A DNA stretch of 64,000 nucleotides from Flavobacterium psychrotolerans (GCF_003097635.1 NZ_QCZI01000006.1:62001-126000); one strand, 5' to 3'; shown: positions 51,313-61,332, numbered from the stretch's first letter. Numbers and translations are program-made. Notes: generated from the sequence alone by a model not told the origin.

Positions 51313-52491
51313 TTATTTAAAGGCAGGAATACCCGTAATATCCATTCCTGTAATTAACAAATGGATGTCATGAGTCCCTTCATACGTAATTACACTTTCT
51401 AAATTCATCATGTGCCTCATAATAGAGTATTCACCAGTGATTCCCATTCCGCCCAACATTTGTCGAGCTTCACGAGCAATATGTATAGCCATATCTACAT
51501 TATTTCTTTTAGCCATGGAGATCTGGGCTGTAGTCGCTTTGCCTTCGTTCCTCAAAACGCCCAATCGCCATGTTAGCAATTGCGCTTTGGTGATTTCGGT
51601 AATCATCTCGGCTAATTTTTTTTGTTGCAGTTGGGTCCCTGCTATAGGTTTGTCAAACTGAATTCTTTCTTTCGCATAACGCAAAGCCGTGTCATAACAG
51701 TCCATTGCTGCTCCAATGGCTCCCCAAGCAATGCCGTACCGAGCAGAATCTAAACAGCCTAACGGGGCTCCCAAGCCGGATTTATTAGGCAATAAATTTC
51801 CTTTAGGCACTTTTACATTATCAAAAATCAGTTCTCCAGTTGCCGATGCGCGAAGAGACCATTTGTTATGTGTTTCTGGAGTGGTAAAGCCTTCCATGCC
51901 ACGTTCTACAATCAATCCGTGAATTCTTCCTGTTTCATCCTTAGCCCAAACCACGGCAATATCCGCAAATGGGGCGTTCGAAATCCACATTTTGGCACCA
52001 TTCAACAAATAATGGTCGCCCATATCTTTATAATTGGTAATCATACTTCCTGGGTCAGATCCATAATTGGGTTCAGTCAAGCCAAAACAACCCAAAAATT
52101 CTCCGGAAGCCAGTTTTGGCAAATATTTCATGCGTTGTTCTTCGTTTCCGTATTTCCAAATTGGATACATCACCAGCGAAGATTGCACAGAAGCCGTGGA
52201 ACGAACTCCCGAATCGCCTCTTTCGATTTCTTGCATAATCAAACCGTACGAAATTTGGTCTAAACCCGCACCGCCATATTGCTCTGGAATATAAGGCCCA
52301 AAAGCGCCAATGTCCGCTAAGCCTTTGATGATTTGTTTTGGGAATTCTGCTTTTTGGGCATAATCCTCTATAATTGGTGAAACTTCCCGTTTAACCCATT
52401 CCCGCGCGGCATCCCGCACTAATTTATGTTCGTCGGTTAGTAATTCATCAAGATTGTAATAATCTGGGGCTTGAAAAAGATCTGGTTTCAT
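51313..52491 (-). CDS. acyl-CoA dehydrogenase, glutaryl-CoA dehydrogenase-like
   Basis: 392 residues from ATG 52491 (MKPDLFQAPDYYN); an upstream ATG at 52512 adds seven odd residues. Flavin-linked dehydrogenase fold: GCFGLTEPNYGSDPGSM (FAD/substrate loop near 137-153), WISNAPFADIAVVWAK, and the catalytic Glu in TYEGTHDIH (near 378-386). TYEGTHDIH is characteristic of glutaryl-CoA dehydrogenase. The reaction is probably glutaryl-CoA to crotonyl-CoA in lysine or tryptophan degradation. It stands alone. Confidence 0.85.
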   Translation of the reverse strand: MKPDLFQAPDYYNLDELLTDEHKLVRDAAREWVKREVSPIIEDYAQKAEFPKQIIKGLADIGAFGPYIPEQYGGAGLDQISYGLIMQEIERGDSGVRSTASVQSSLVMYPIWKYGNEEQRMKYLPKLASGEFLGCFGLTEPNYGSDPGSMITNYKDMGDHYLLNGAKMWISNAPFADIAVVWAKDETGRIHGLIVERGMEGFTTPETHNKWSLRASATGELIFDNVKVPKGNLLPNKSGLGAPLGCLDSARYGIAWGAIGAAMDCYDTALRYAKERIQFDKPIAGTQLQQKKLAEMITEITKAQLLTWRLGVLRNEGKATTAQISMAKRNNVDMAIHIAREARQMLGGMGITGEYSIMRHMMNLESVITYEGTHDIHLLITGMDITGIPAFK

Positions 52492-52640
52492 AGTTTTGTC
52501 ATTGCAAGGCATTGCGAAGCGTAAAGCAAAGCAATCGGTTAATTAATAAGGCACAAATTTACACAAAGAAATTTAACAAAACCATTGACGATTGTTATAA
52601 TTTTATATAGATTTTTTGAAGCTATTCCTGCTGTCATTCC

Positions 52641-52668
52641 AATCCGCGCTAAAAAGCGCGGGATTTTC
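52641..52668. terminator. GC-rich hairpin between acyl-CoA dehydrogenase and yfiC-like gene
   Basis: AATCCGCGCT and AGCGCGGGATT with one bulged C and a short T run on the plus strand. It may be a terminator or a repeated intergenic element. Confidence 0.35.
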
Positions 52669-52701
52669 CCTTCCATCAGGGCTAGGGCAGTAGAGAATGA
52701 C

Positions 52702-53415
52702 TTACATCTTCAAATAAAAATCCTTCGTCAGTTCAATATATTCATCCGTATATTCATGTCTTGAAATTTCAATTACCAATTCGTTAGCCGACTGAGTACT
52801 CATTTCAAAACGCTTAAAAGCGAGTAGACTTCTAATAATTGGTGTTTGGTGCGTGCCTTTAACTCTTGTTATTTTTATTGGGAAAAGTTCCGCTTCGGCA
52901 CACAAATCAATAAATTTTGCTTCTTCCTTAAAAGGAATTATTACTGCGAATATTCCGTTTTCAGAGAGTAATAAATCGGCTGCTTCAATCAAATCTTCAA
53001 AAGGCATTGCGTCTTGAAATCGAGCCAAATCCCGTTGTTTATTGGTAGAATAATAGTCCTCGACATAAAATGGGGGATTAGAAACAATCAAATCATATTC
53101 GTCTTCAGGTTCTTCAATAAATTCATCCAAACCGGCGTGAAAACAAAATAGTTTGTCGTTCCAAGGGGCGTTTTCAAAATTATCGACCGCTTGTTCGTAA
53201 GCGTCTTCGTCAATTTCGAGGGCGTCAATTTGTGTTGCGGCACTTCGTTGTGCTAACATTAGGGCTATGATGCCAGTTCCAGTTCCAATGTCTAAAATGC
53301 TGTTGGGATTGTTTTCCAAAGGAGTCCAAGCGCCAAGCAAAACGCCATCCGTTCCAATTTTCATGGCACATCGGTCTTGTTCAATAGAAAACTGTTTGAA
53401 TTGGAATTTAGACAA
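52702..53415 (-). CDS. tRNA1(Val) adenine(37)-N6-methyltransferase family protein
   Basis: 237 residues, starting at TTG 53415. AdoMet-binding ILDIGTGTGIIALMLAQR near 41-58 and the catalytic NPPFY motif in LIVSNPPFYVEDYY near 113-117. FKQFSIEQDRCAMKIGTDGVLLGAW at the start is typical of the YfiC/TrmN6 family. It methylates A37 of tRNA-Val in the known case. Stands alone between the dehydrogenase and rimM. Confidence 0.85.
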   Translation of the reverse strand: MSKFQFKQFSIEQDRCAMKIGTDGVLLGAWTPLENNPNSILDIGTGTGIIALMLAQRSAATQIDALEIDEDAYEQAVDNFENAPWNDKLFCFHAGLDEFIEEPEDEYDLIVSNPPFYVEDYYSTNKQRDLARFQDAMPFEDLIEAADLLLSENGIFAVIIPFKEEAKFIDLCAEAELFPIKITRVKGTHQTPIIRSLLAFKRFEMSTQSANELVIEISRHEYTDEYIELTKDFYLKM

Positions 53416-53503
53416 CTTAGATTGTTAGATTGTTAGACAACTTAGATTTTTTCTAAAGCCGCAGGCGTTTATAATATTCTAAAAGCGCAGCGTATCTAAA
53501 AAT

Positions 53504-54028
53504 CTATAAATACATTTCAATTAATCCTTCTGGTAAATCCATGATGACTTTTTTGTTCGATCGGTCTATTTTTATCAGGAAATGATCAATCATAGGGATT
53601 AACATTTCTACATCACCATTCAAAACTTCAAAAAGGGGCTGTGCTGTGGTGTCGTTTACCGATTGAATGATTCCGATAATACCTAAACGTTTGTCTTCAA
53701 TTTCGAAATCAATAACTTCGTGATAGTAAAATTTGTTGCCGGTAAGTTTTGGCAACATTTTAATAGGTAGATAAATGGCATGCCCTAAAAGACTTTCGGC
53801 TTCGACTTCATTATCTACGTCTTCAAAACGAATTCTGAGAAAGTCGTTTTTGTGTAAGGAACTGTTTTTAATAAAATATGGAACCAGATTATTGTTGAAT
53901 TCAACAAATACTGATTCCATATCCTCATATAACTCGGGTTCATCGGTGTCTAAATAAGCCAAGACTTCACCCTTAAAACTAAATTTTTTCGCGATTTTAC
54001 CTAAATAGAAACAATCTTCTTTACGCAT
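53504..54028 (-). CDS. rimM: ribosome maturation factor RimM
   Basis: 174 residues of 16S rRNA processing factor. N-terminal GKIAKKFSFKGEVLAYLDTDEPELYEDMESV (8-38) and the PRC-barrel part (about 95-174, KFYYHEVIDFEIEDKRLGIIG and the final VIMDLPEGLIEMYL) fit the family. It lies 14 bases downstream of rpsP, the common S16-RimM order. Confidence 0.94.
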   Translation of the reverse strand: MRKEDCFYLGKIAKKFSFKGEVLAYLDTDEPELYEDMESVFVEFNNNLVPYFIKNSSLHKNDFLRIRFEDVDNEVEAESLLGHAIYLPIKMLPKLTGNKFYYHEVIDFEIEDKRLGIIGIIQSVNDTTAQPLFEVLNGDVEMLIPMIDHFLIKIDRSNKKVIMDLPEGLIEMYL

Positions 54029-54042
54029 CTTCGCTAGTAAAA

Positions 54043-54600
54043 TTATGCTTCAGTTGCTTCGTTATTTTCTTCTGCGGCAGGAGTTTCTTCTGCAACAGCT
54101 TCAACTTCTTCTTCTACAGCAGGAGCACTTGCGGCAATTGCGTCAGCTTCAGCTTTAGCAGCATCCGCTAAACGTTTCGCATTTACAGCTTGTTCTGCTT
54201 TGAATGCTTTTGCTTTAACATCAGCTTGCGCTTTTGTCAAACCTTCTTTTTTAGAATCTACTTTTCCTGATTTTGCTTCTAACCAAGTTGCCAATTTAGC
54301 ATCAGCTTGTTCTTGTGTTAAAGCTCCTTTACGGATTCCGCCATCAAGGTGGTGCTTTAGTAATGCTCCTTTGTAAGAAAGGATTGCTTTAGCGGTGTCA
54401 GTAGGCTGAGCTCCGTTGTGTAACCATCTTACTGCACTATCCAAATCCAAATCGATAGTTGCTGGGTTAGTGTTTGGATTGTAAGTACCAATTTTTTCTA
54501 GGTATTTACCATCTCTTTTTGAGCGAGCATCTGCCGCTACAACCCAGTAAAAAGGTTTTCCTTTTTTACCGTGTCTTTGTAATCTAATTTTTACTGACAT
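54043..54600 (-). CDS. rpsP: 30S ribosomal protein S16 with C-terminal extension
   Basis: 185 residues. The S16 core (MSVKIRLQRHGKKGKPFYWVV, about 1-85) is canonical. The C-terminal 100 residues are rich in Ala, Lys and Glu (AEADAIAASAPAVEEEVEAVAEETPAAEE). Long S16 tails occur in Bacteroidota; in E. coli the protein has 82 residues. The tail is probably flexible or helical. Transcribed with rimM. Confidence 0.95.
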   Translation of the reverse strand: MSVKIRLQRHGKKGKPFYWVVAADARSKRDGKYLEKIGTYNPNTNPATIDLDLDSAVRWLHNGAQPTDTAKAILSYKGALLKHHLDGGIRKGALTQEQADAKLATWLEAKSGKVDSKKEGLTKAQADVKAKAFKAEQAVNAKRLADAAKAEADAIAASAPAVEEEVEAVAEETPAAEENNEATEA

Positions 54601-54786
54601 AATCGTATGATTAAATTTTGAGGTACTCGACCTCTGTTAATTAAGGGCGCAAATATACGTTTTTTTCCAGAAGAAACAAATCTCAATGCGCTTTCCTTGA
54701 ACAAAAAAATAAATTAAAATTATTTTAGGTTTTTAATATGTTCATTTTGCATTAAAAAGTTATTTTTGTCAAATAAATTTATTAAA

Positions 54787-55284
54787 ATGAAAAAAGGAAT
54801 ATATTTTCTCTTGTTTCTTATTGGATTAACGTCCTGTAGCCAAGATGTTACGTTCAATAATAATGCAGCTTTTCAAGGAGTTAAAGATAATGTGTTTTGG
54901 AAAGCATCTGATGCAGTTGCAAAAATAGGTACTGGTAGCTCACTAAATATTGAAGCCGTTACCGTAAATGAAAAATTGACTTTAACAATGCCATTACCCG
55001 CCAAATTGGTGAGTCAAAGGGATAAAAGCACATACATTACCTATGATTTAGGAGCAAGTGAGGCTAAAAAGGCAATCTACGTTAACACTTTGAACGCTGT
55101 TGTGCTTACCTATCAAACGGGTTTTGGGATTGGTGATGGGCAAATTGTTGTTACGGATTATGATGGCGCTACCATCTCAGGGACTTTTAGATTTAACGCT
55201 AAAAACACGGATGCTACTTCAGAAGAGGCGCCAATTTTAAATCTTCAAAGCGGTGTTTTTTACAAAGTTCCAATTATGCCATAA
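54787..55284 (+). CDS. DUF6252-like lipoprotein
   Basis: 165 residues from ATG 54787 (MKKGIYFLLFLIGLTSCSQD): signal peptide with lipobox TSC, Cys 17. The body DVTFNNNAAFQGVKDNVFWKASDAVAK and the GDGQIVVTDYDGATISGTFRFNAK strand pattern resemble the Bacteroidota DUF6252 family as I recall it. Function unknown; location in a membrane facing the periplasm or surface. A terminator follows at 55308. Confidence 0.6.
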   Translation: MKKGIYFLLFLIGLTSCSQDVTFNNNAAFQGVKDNVFWKASDAVAKIGTGSSLNIEAVTVNEKLTLTMPLPAKLVSQRDKSTYITYDLGASEAKKAIYVNTLNAVVLTYQTGFGIGDGQIVVTDYDGATISGTFRFNAKNTDATSEEAPILNLQSGVFYKVPIMP

Positions 55285-55307
55285 AAATTAGCAGAATCAT
55301 TTTTTTT

Positions 55308-55337
55308 AAAACCATCTCATAAGCAGATGGTTTTTTT
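55308..55337 (+). terminator. terminator after the DUF6252-like gene
   Basis: AAAACCATCT pairs with AGATGGTTTT around CATAAGC, then a T run. Confidence 0.8.
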
Positions 55338-55397
55338 GTATTTAATTAAACTTAACATAAATAATCTAATACATAGTGGTTTAGAATATAATATGAC

Positions 55398-55405
55398 TAT
55401 ATTTG
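55398..55405 (+). promoter_or_regulatory. -7 element of the RRM protein gene
   Basis: TATATTTG, a perfect TAnnTTTG, 23 bases before the ATG at 55429. Confidence 0.6.
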
Positions 55406-55428
55406 TTTAATATTTTAAAATAGTAATT

Positions 55429-55794
55429 ATGAACATTTTTGTTGGAAGCCTTCCATTCAGTATTGAGGAAGCAGATTTAAGAGAGTCTTTCGAGGCTTAC
55501 GGAGCAGTTGATTCTGTAAAAATTATAACTGATAAATTTACTGGAAGAAGTAAAGGGTTTGGTTTTATTGAAATGCCAAACGATGAAGAGGCACAAAAAG
55601 CAATTAATGAATTGAACGGTGCAACTGTTCAAGGTCGTGCGATAGTAGTTAACAAATCTGAGCCTAAACCAGAAGGTGAAAGAAGAAGTTTTAATAGCAA
55701 CAGCCGTGGTGGAGATAACCGTGGCGGTGGTTATGGTGGTGGAAACAGCCGTGGTGGAGACAACCGTGGTGGTGGAAACAGAGGAGGATACTAG
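55429..55794 (+). CDS. RRM-type RNA-binding protein with glycine-rich tail
   Basis: 121 residues. RNP2 is IFVGSL (3-8) and RNP1 is KGFGFIEM (43-50) in an RRM domain of about 80 residues; the C-terminal 40 residues are Gly/Arg/Asn repeats (GGDNRGGGYGGGNSRGGDNRGGG). Similar proteins in cyanobacteria and Bacteroidota act as cold-inducible or general RNA binders. It has a good promoter and a strong terminator, so it is monocistronic. Confidence 0.9.
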   Translation: MNIFVGSLPFSIEEADLRESFEAYGAVDSVKIITDKFTGRSKGFGFIEMPNDEEAQKAINELNGATVQGRAIVVNKSEPKPEGERRSFNSNSRGGDNRGGGYGGGNSRGGDNRGGGNRGGY

Positions 55795-55814
55795 TATTTT
55801 CTTTAATACATATA

Positions 55815-55847
55815 AAAAAAGGTGTCAATTATATTGACACCTTTTTT
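55815..55847 (+). terminator. terminator after the RRM protein gene
   Basis: AAAAAAGGTGTCAA pairs perfectly with TTGACACCTTTTTT (14 bp) around TTATA. Confidence 0.9.
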
Positions 55848-55905
55848 GTTTTTCCTCACCCTCCGCCCTCTCCAAAGAAGAGGGGACTAAAAGTGAATTT
55901 TATTT

Positions 55906-56967
55906 TTATAAATTAGCAACCAACCAATCTCCAACTTCACTAGTTGAATAGGCTTTTGCTCCTTTTGCGGCCAAGTCTTCTGTTACAATTCCTTGTTCCA
56001 GTGATTTGTTAACAACAACTCTGATCGCCTCTGCCTCTTCTTTTAGCCCAAAAGCGTCTTCAAACATCATGGCGGCAGACAATACAGTGGCCAATGGATT
56101 GGCAATATTTAACCCTGTAGCTTGTGGATAAGAACCATGAATAGGTTCGTATAATGAAGTATGTTCTCCAACAGACGCGGAAGGCATTAATCCCATAGAA
56201 CCTGAAATCACAGAAGCTTCATCTGTTAAGATGTCTCCAAATAAGTTTTCAGTAATTAAAACATCGTATGAGTTTGGCCACTGCACTAATCGCATTGCTA
56301 CCGCATCCACAAATTCATAACTTACCGTTACTTCGGGATAGTCTTTTTCCATAGCTTGCACTGTTTCTCTCCACAAACGAGAGGTTTCCAACACATTTGC
56401 TTTGTCAACACAACACAGTTTTTTGGAACGTGTCATAGCCAATTCAAATCCTTTTTTTGCTAAACGTTGTACTTCGACCCTTGTATAGGTACAAGTATCG
56501 TATGCTGTTTCTCCGTCGTCTTTTCTTCCTTTTTCGCCAAAATAGATTCCGCCTGTTAGTTCTCTTAAAAATATCAAATCGGTTCCTTCAATTCGCTCTC
56601 TTTTTAGAGGGGAATTGTCAATCAAAGAGGGAAATGTAAAAGTAGGACGAACATTAGCAAACAAACCTAATTTTTTACGCATTAACAATAATCCTTGTTC
56701 GGGTCTTACAGTGGCTTTTGGATCATTGTCGTATTTTGGATGTCCGATGGCTCCAAATAGAACCGCATCAGCAGCCATGCAAATTTCATGCGTTTCATCA
56801 GGGTAAGGAACGCCTACGGCATCTATCGCGCAAGCACCTGTTAATGCGGGTGTCCAATTAATTTCATGATTGAATTTTTTTGCGATTGCATCAGAAACTT
56901 TTACGGCTTCGTTGATTACTTCTGGTCCAATTCCGTCTCCAGCTAAAAGGGCTATGTTAAATTTCAT
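55906..56967 (-). CDS. leuB: 3-isopropylmalate dehydrogenase
   Basis: 353 residues of the isopropylmalate/isocitrate dehydrogenase family. NAD-site IALLAGDGIGPEVINEAV (4-21), the substrate block REGTDLIFLRELTGGIYFG-like ERIEGTDLIFLRELTGGIYFG near 128, and the metal-site ENLFGDILTDEASVISGSMGLMPSAS near 240. It oxidises and decarboxylates 3-isopropylmalate in leucine synthesis and can also act on methylmalate. Last gene of the leuC-D-(GNAT)-cimA-B cluster; it starts 34 bases after the cimA-like stop. Confidence 0.96.
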   Translation of the reverse strand: MKFNIALLAGDGIGPEVINEAVKVSDAIAKKFNHEINWTPALTGACAIDAVGVPYPDETHEICMAADAVLFGAIGHPKYDNDPKATVRPEQGLLLMRKKLGLFANVRPTFTFPSLIDNSPLKRERIEGTDLIFLRELTGGIYFGEKGRKDDGETAYDTCTYTRVEVQRLAKKGFELAMTRSKKLCCVDKANVLETSRLWRETVQAMEKDYPEVTVSYEFVDAVAMRLVQWPNSYDVLITENLFGDILTDEASVISGSMGLMPSASVGEHTSLYEPIHGSYPQATGLNIANPLATVLSAAMMFEDAFGLKEEAEAIRVVVNKSLEQGIVTEDLAAKGAKAYSTSEVGDWLVANL

Positions 56968-57001
56968 TTCTTTTATATTAGTTTTTAAAATTTCTTGTGG
57001 T

Positions 57002-58525
57002 TTAGATGATTGCTACATTCAGCATTTTTTGTGTCGCAATAATTGCGGCTACGGTTTGGTCGGAGTCAAGTCCTCTTGTCTTAAATTCTTTGCCGTTATT
57101 TGTCCATGTAATTATGGTTTCGCATAAAGCATCGGAACTGCTTCCTGGCGGAATTCGCACTGCGTAATCTATCAATTTAGGCAATACCATTTTTTTGTTT
57201 TTGTATATTTTTGAAAGGGCATTCATAAAGGCATCAAATTGACCGTCGCCTTGTGCGTTTTCTTCAAATATTTCGTTGTCAATTTTTAAACAGAGTGTTG
57301 TGGAAGGACGTAAGCCTTTAGCATGTACTAAAACATAGGATTCTACTACAATTTTATCTTGATACGTTTGACTGTCTAATACGTCTGAAATGATATAAGG
57401 CAAATCTTCCTTGGTAACGGTTTCCTTTTTATCTCCCAATTCAATGATGCGTTGGGTTACTAATTTAAGATCGTCGGCGTTTAATTTTAAACCCAATTCC
57501 TGAAGGTTTTTTTCAATATTGGCTTTGCCAGATGTTTTTCCTAAAGCGTATTTTCTTTTTCTTCCAAAACGTTCCGGAAGTAAATTGTTGAAATATAAAT
57601 TATTTTTATTGTCTCCGTCAGCATGAATGCCGGCAGTTTGAGTAAACACGTTATCGCCTACAATGGGTTTGTTGGCAGGAATTCTTTGGCCTGTAAAAGT
57701 TTCTACCAATTTGCTCACGGAGTATAATGAAGACTCCTTTACGCTGATTTCTATTTCGGGCAAGAAGTCATTGATTACAGCAACGGTGCTTTCTAACGGT
57801 GCATTTCCAGCGCGTTCACCCATTCCGTTTACGGTAACATGAAGACCTTGAATGCCTGCTTTGACCGCTTCCATTACATTGGCGATGCTTAAGTCATAAT
57901 CATTATGGGCATGAAAATCAAAATGGCTGTTCGGATATTTTGTTATAATTTTAGAAATAAATTCAGAGGTTTGTGAAGGAATAAGAACGCCTAAAGTATC
58001 TGGTAATAATATTCTTTTGACAGGTTGGGTCGTCAGAAAGTCTAAATACTGAAATACATATTCAGGAGAATTAATCATTCCATTACTCCAATCTTCTAGA
58101 TAAACATTAGTTTCGATGTTGTTTTCTTGTGCTAATGCAATAGTTTGGGCAATTTCAGCGAAATGTTGTTCTGGGGTTTTCTTTAATTGATGGGTTAAAT
58201 GGTTCAGAGATCCTTTGGTCAACAAATTTTGTACTTTGGCTCCTGCTTTTTTCATCCACTCAATCGAAAGTCCGCCATCTACAAAGGTTAGGACTTCTAT
58301 CCGATCGCAATATTTTTTTTCTTCAGCCCAAGCCATGATGCCTTTTACGCCCTGAAATTCACCTTCGCTTACCCGTGCCGATGCGATTTCTATTCGATTG
58401 ACATTCAATTCTTCCAGCAATAATTGCGCAATGGTTAATTTTTCTGTAGCAGAAAAAGAAACTCCCGATGTTTGTTCTCCATCGCGGAGTGTCGTATCCA
58501 TTATTTCAATCTTTCTTTTTTTCAT
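57002..58525 (-). CDS. cimA: (R)-citramalate synthase-like 2-isopropylmalate synthase family protein
   Basis: 507 residues. The HMGL-like catalytic domain begins EIMDTTLRDGEQTSGVSFSATEKL and has HFDFHAHNDYDLS with the metal His pair near 203-205. A C-terminal regulatory domain (about 390-507) follows. NVNRIEIASARVSEGE, AKVQNLLTKGSLNHL, NVYLEDWSNG and ERFGRKRKYALGK closely match the Leptospira citramalate synthase as I remember it, including the residues of its pyruvate pocket (Leu of NLLTKG and Tyr of VYLEDW). It would make citramalate from pyruvate and acetyl-CoA for isoleucine, with LeuCD and LeuB next steps. Isopropylmalate synthase activity is the alternative. Confidence 0.7.
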   Translation of the reverse strand: MKKRKIEIMDTTLRDGEQTSGVSFSATEKLTIAQLLLEELNVNRIEIASARVSEGEFQGVKGIMAWAEEKKYCDRIEVLTFVDGGLSIEWMKKAGAKVQNLLTKGSLNHLTHQLKKTPEQHFAEIAQTIALAQENNIETNVYLEDWSNGMINSPEYVFQYLDFLTTQPVKRILLPDTLGVLIPSQTSEFISKIITKYPNSHFDFHAHNDYDLSIANVMEAVKAGIQGLHVTVNGMGERAGNAPLESTVAVINDFLPEIEISVKESSLYSVSKLVETFTGQRIPANKPIVGDNVFTQTAGIHADGDNKNNLYFNNLLPERFGRKRKYALGKTSGKANIEKNLQELGLKLNADDLKLVTQRIIELGDKKETVTKEDLPYIISDVLDSQTYQDKIVVESYVLVHAKGLRPSTTLCLKIDNEIFEENAQGDGQFDAFMNALSKIYKNKKMVLPKLIDYAVRIPPGSSSDALCETIITWTNNGKEFKTRGLDSDQTVAAIIATQKMLNVAII

Positions 58526-58568
58526 ATTGCTTTTCTAAATTCGCTTTTAAAAAGTGTGCTATTTATTC

Positions 58569-59090
58569 TTACGATATTCGCTTTTCTTTTACATCAATTT
58601 CGAATAAACTTAACGTAATTCCTTCGTAATGTTTTGGTAAATTGCCAAAATGGGGTGTGATAATTCCTAAGAAATTAAAACCACATTTTTGATAATATTC
58701 GATTAATGATTCATTATCCCCCCAAGTATCCATCCTTAAATAATCTAATTGATTTTTTTTTGCAAAAGTATTGCCCCATTCGACTATTTTTTTGACAAAA
58801 TGGTGTCCTCTAAATTTTGGATTTGTTACAATTCTGTGAAAATAAACGGCTTTGTCTTCATTTTTTTCTTTCCAAATGCTTTCGTCTTCAAAAGTAATTG
58901 CAAAAACACAGGCGATTTCGTTGTCAATGCTAATTTTCCATTGTCGATTTTCAGAAATTTCACGTTCTATTAAATCTCTTTCAAATCCTTTCCAATGCTT
59001 ATTGAATTTTGTTTTTTGATAAGCAACAGCCCAGTCATAAAATTTAAAAATTTCATCAATATCTTCAATTGTACTCGGTTTAAAATCCAT
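58569..59090 (-). CDS. GNAT family N-acetyltransferase
   Basis: 173 residues, GCN5-type acetyltransferase. The acetyl-CoA binding turn VTNPKFRGHHFVKKIVEWGNTFAKKN fits motif A near 92-117. DYLRMDTWGDNESLIEYYQKCGFNFLG is the C-terminal part. The acceptor is unknown. It lies inside the leu cluster between leuD and cimA on the same strand, which is an odd place for it; a link to amino-acid metabolism is only inferred. Confidence 0.85.
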   Translation of the reverse strand: MDFKPSTIEDIDEIFKFYDWAVAYQKTKFNKHWKGFERDLIEREISENRQWKISIDNEIACVFAITFEDESIWKEKNEDKAVYFHRIVTNPKFRGHHFVKKIVEWGNTFAKKNQLDYLRMDTWGDNESLIEYYQKCGFNFLGIITPHFGNLPKHYEGITLSLFEIDVKEKRIS

Positions 59091-59174
59091 TGTGATAATA
59101 ACTAAAGTTGATCCTGTACCATTTTATAAAAAGATACAGGGTTATTTAATTCAAATATTTGAATCTTTATAAAA

Positions 59175-59771
59175 TTATATCAGTTGTTTATCTGCAAAAG
59201 TTACAATTTCTTCTTTAATATTTTGTAAGTAATCAATATCGTCAAAACCGTTCAACATGTTGTTCTTTTTGTATCCGTTGATGTCAAAAGATTCTTGTTG
59301 TCCAGTGGCTAATAAAGTAATGGTTTGTGCTTCTAAGTTGATTTCCAATTGTGTGTTTGGATCTGCTTCGATAGCTTTGAAAATAGTGTCGGCAAATTCA
59401 GGACTAACTTGTACTGGCAAAACACCAATATTCAAACAGTTTCCTTTGAAGATATCTGCAAAAAAACTAGAAACTACTGCACGGAATCCATAATCGTAAA
59501 CGGCCCAAGCTGCATGTTCTCTTGAAGAACCTGAACCGAAGTTTTTCCCTCCAACAAGAATTTTTCCGCTGTAGGTTTTGTCGTTTAACACGAAATCAGC
59601 TTTTGGAGTATTATCTCCGTTGTATCTCCAATCTCTGAAAAGGTTGTCTCCAAAGCCTTCACGTTTTGTAGCTTTCAGGAAACGAGCCGGGATGATTTGA
59701 TCAGTATCTACGTTTTCGATTGGTAGTGGCACTGCACTACTCGTAAGGATATTAAATTTATCGTATGCCAT
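59175..59771 (-). CDS. leuD: 3-isopropylmalate dehydratase small subunit
   Basis: 198 residues of the swivel domain. [20 protein letters not shown] (16-35) and [23 protein letters not shown] (73-95) are family signatures. With LeuC it isomerises 2-isopropylmalate (and can hydrate citramalate to methylmalate). It follows leuC at 166 bases. Confidence 0.96.
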   Translation of the reverse strand: MAYDKFNILTSSAVPLPIENVDTDQIIPARFLKATKREGFGDNLFRDWRYNGDNTPKADFVLNDKTYSGKILVGGKNFGSGSSREHAAWAVYDYGFRAVVSSFFADIFKGNCLNIGVLPVQVSPEFADTIFKAIEADPNTQLEINLEAQTITLLATGQQESFDINGYKKNNMLNGFDDIDYLQNIKEEIVTFADKQLI

Positions 59772-59937
59772 TTTTTGTAATTTTAGATTTTAGAATTCAG
59801 ATTTTAGAATCTCATTTGAAAGACTAAATTGGATATTCTAAAAATATTTTTTATTAATAATGTAAATCAATTTTTAGTTGAAGTTATTTAGATTCTTAAA
59901 TGACACAAAGTGAAATCTAAAATCTAAAATCTTCAAT

Positions 59938-61332
59938 CTAAAACAAGTCTCTTGGATCAGTTAATTTTCCAGTAACCGCTGCTGCTGCTGCCATAATTGG
60001 AGAAGCTAACAAAGTTCTTGAACCAGGACCCTGACGACCTTCAAAATTTCGGTTTGATGTACTTACTGCATATTTTCCAGCAGGAACTTTATCATCGTTC
60101 ATTGCCAAACAAGCTGAACAACCTGGCTGACGTAATACGAATCCAGCTTCAGTAAGAATGTCTAACAATCCTTCTTCTTTGATCTGAGCTTCAACAACGT
60201 GAGAACCTGGAACTAACCAAGCGGTTACGTTATCTGCTTTTTTTCTTCCTTTCACAATTTCTGTAAAAGCTCTAAAATCTTCAATACGACCATTGGTGCA
60301 ACTTCCCAAGAAAACAAAATCAATTGGTTTTCCAATCATCACGTCATCTTCTTCAAAGCCCATGTAAGCCAAAGATTTTTTATAAGTTTCCTCGCCACCT
60401 TCCACTTGGTCGGCACTAGGAATATGTTGAGAAATACCAATTCCCATTCCAGGATTTGTACCATAAGTAATCATTGGTTCGATATCTGCTGCATCGATAT
60501 TCAATTCAGCATCAAAAACGGCATCAGTATCCGTTTTTAAAGTTTTCCAATATTCAACAGCTTTTGTCCAAGCTTCGCCTTTTGGAGCATATAAACGTCC
60601 TTCCAAGAAATCGAAAGTTTTTTGGTCAGGAGCAATCATACCGCCACGAGCACCCATTTCGATACTCAAGTTACAAACGGTCATACGACCCTCCATAGAC
60701 ATGTTTTCAAAAACATTTCCAGCATATTCAGCAAAATAACCCGTACCTCCAGAAGTAGTCAATTTTGCAATGATGTACAAAGCCACATCTTTTGGACCTA
60801 CACCTTTGCTCAAAGTTCCGTTTACGTTGATACGCATTTTCTTTGGTTTTGGCTGCATAATACATTGAGTAGCCATAACCATTTCCACTTCAGAAGTTCC
60901 GATACCAAAAGCAATGGCGCCAAAAGCACCGTGAGTAGAAGTGTGGGAATCTCCACAAACGATAGTTGCACCTGGTAAAGTAATTCCGTTTTCAGGACCT
61001 ACTACATGTACAATTCCATTTTTTATGTGACCTAATCCCCAGTGAGAAATACCATATTCTGCAGCGTTGTCTTCTAATGCTTTCAATTGATTAGCAGATA
61101 GAGCATCAGCAACTGGTAGATGTTGGTTTATAGTTGGTGTGTTGTGATCGGCTGTTGCAAAAGTACGTTCTGGGTATAAAACCGATATGCCTCTTTCTTT
61201 TAAGCCTAAAAAAGCAACGGGACTGGTAACTTCATGGATGAAATGACGGTCAATAAAAAAAACGTCTGGTCCATCTTCAATTTTACGCACGACGTGCGAA
61301 TCCCATACTTTGTCGAATAATGTAGTACTCAT
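59938..61332 (-). CDS. leuC: 3-isopropylmalate dehydratase large subunit
   Basis: 464 residues of aconitase superfamily with a 4Fe-4S cluster. Visible: [24 protein letters not shown] near 127-150, [15 protein letters not shown] with a cluster Cys near 347, and [12 protein letters not shown] with the other two near 407-410. First gene of the leuCD-cimA-leuB cluster, with a TAAATTTG -7 element upstream (61402-61409 on the minus strand) and CAA/TTG about 20 bases beyond. Confidence 0.96.
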   Translation of the reverse strand: MSTTLFDKVWDSHVVRKIEDGPDVFFIDRHFIHEVTSPVAFLGLKERGISVLYPERTFATADHNTPTINQHLPVADALSANQLKALEDNAAEYGISHWGLGHIKNGIVHVVGPENGITLPGATIVCGDSHTSTHGAFGAIAFGIGTSEVEMVMATQCIMQPKPKKMRINVNGTLSKGVGPKDVALYIIAKLTTSGGTGYFAEYAGNVFENMSMEGRMTVCNLSIEMGARGGMIAPDQKTFDFLEGRLYAPKGEAWTKAVEYWKTLKTDTDAVFDAELNIDAADIEPMITYGTNPGMGIGISQHIPSADQVEGGEETYKKSLAYMGFEEDDVMIGKPIDFVFLGSCTNGRIEDFRAFTEIVKGRKKADNVTAWLVPGSHVVEAQIKEEGLLDILTEAGFVLRQPGCSACLAMNDDKVPAGKYAVSTSNRNFEGRQGPGSRTLLASPIMAAAAAVTGKLTDPRDLF

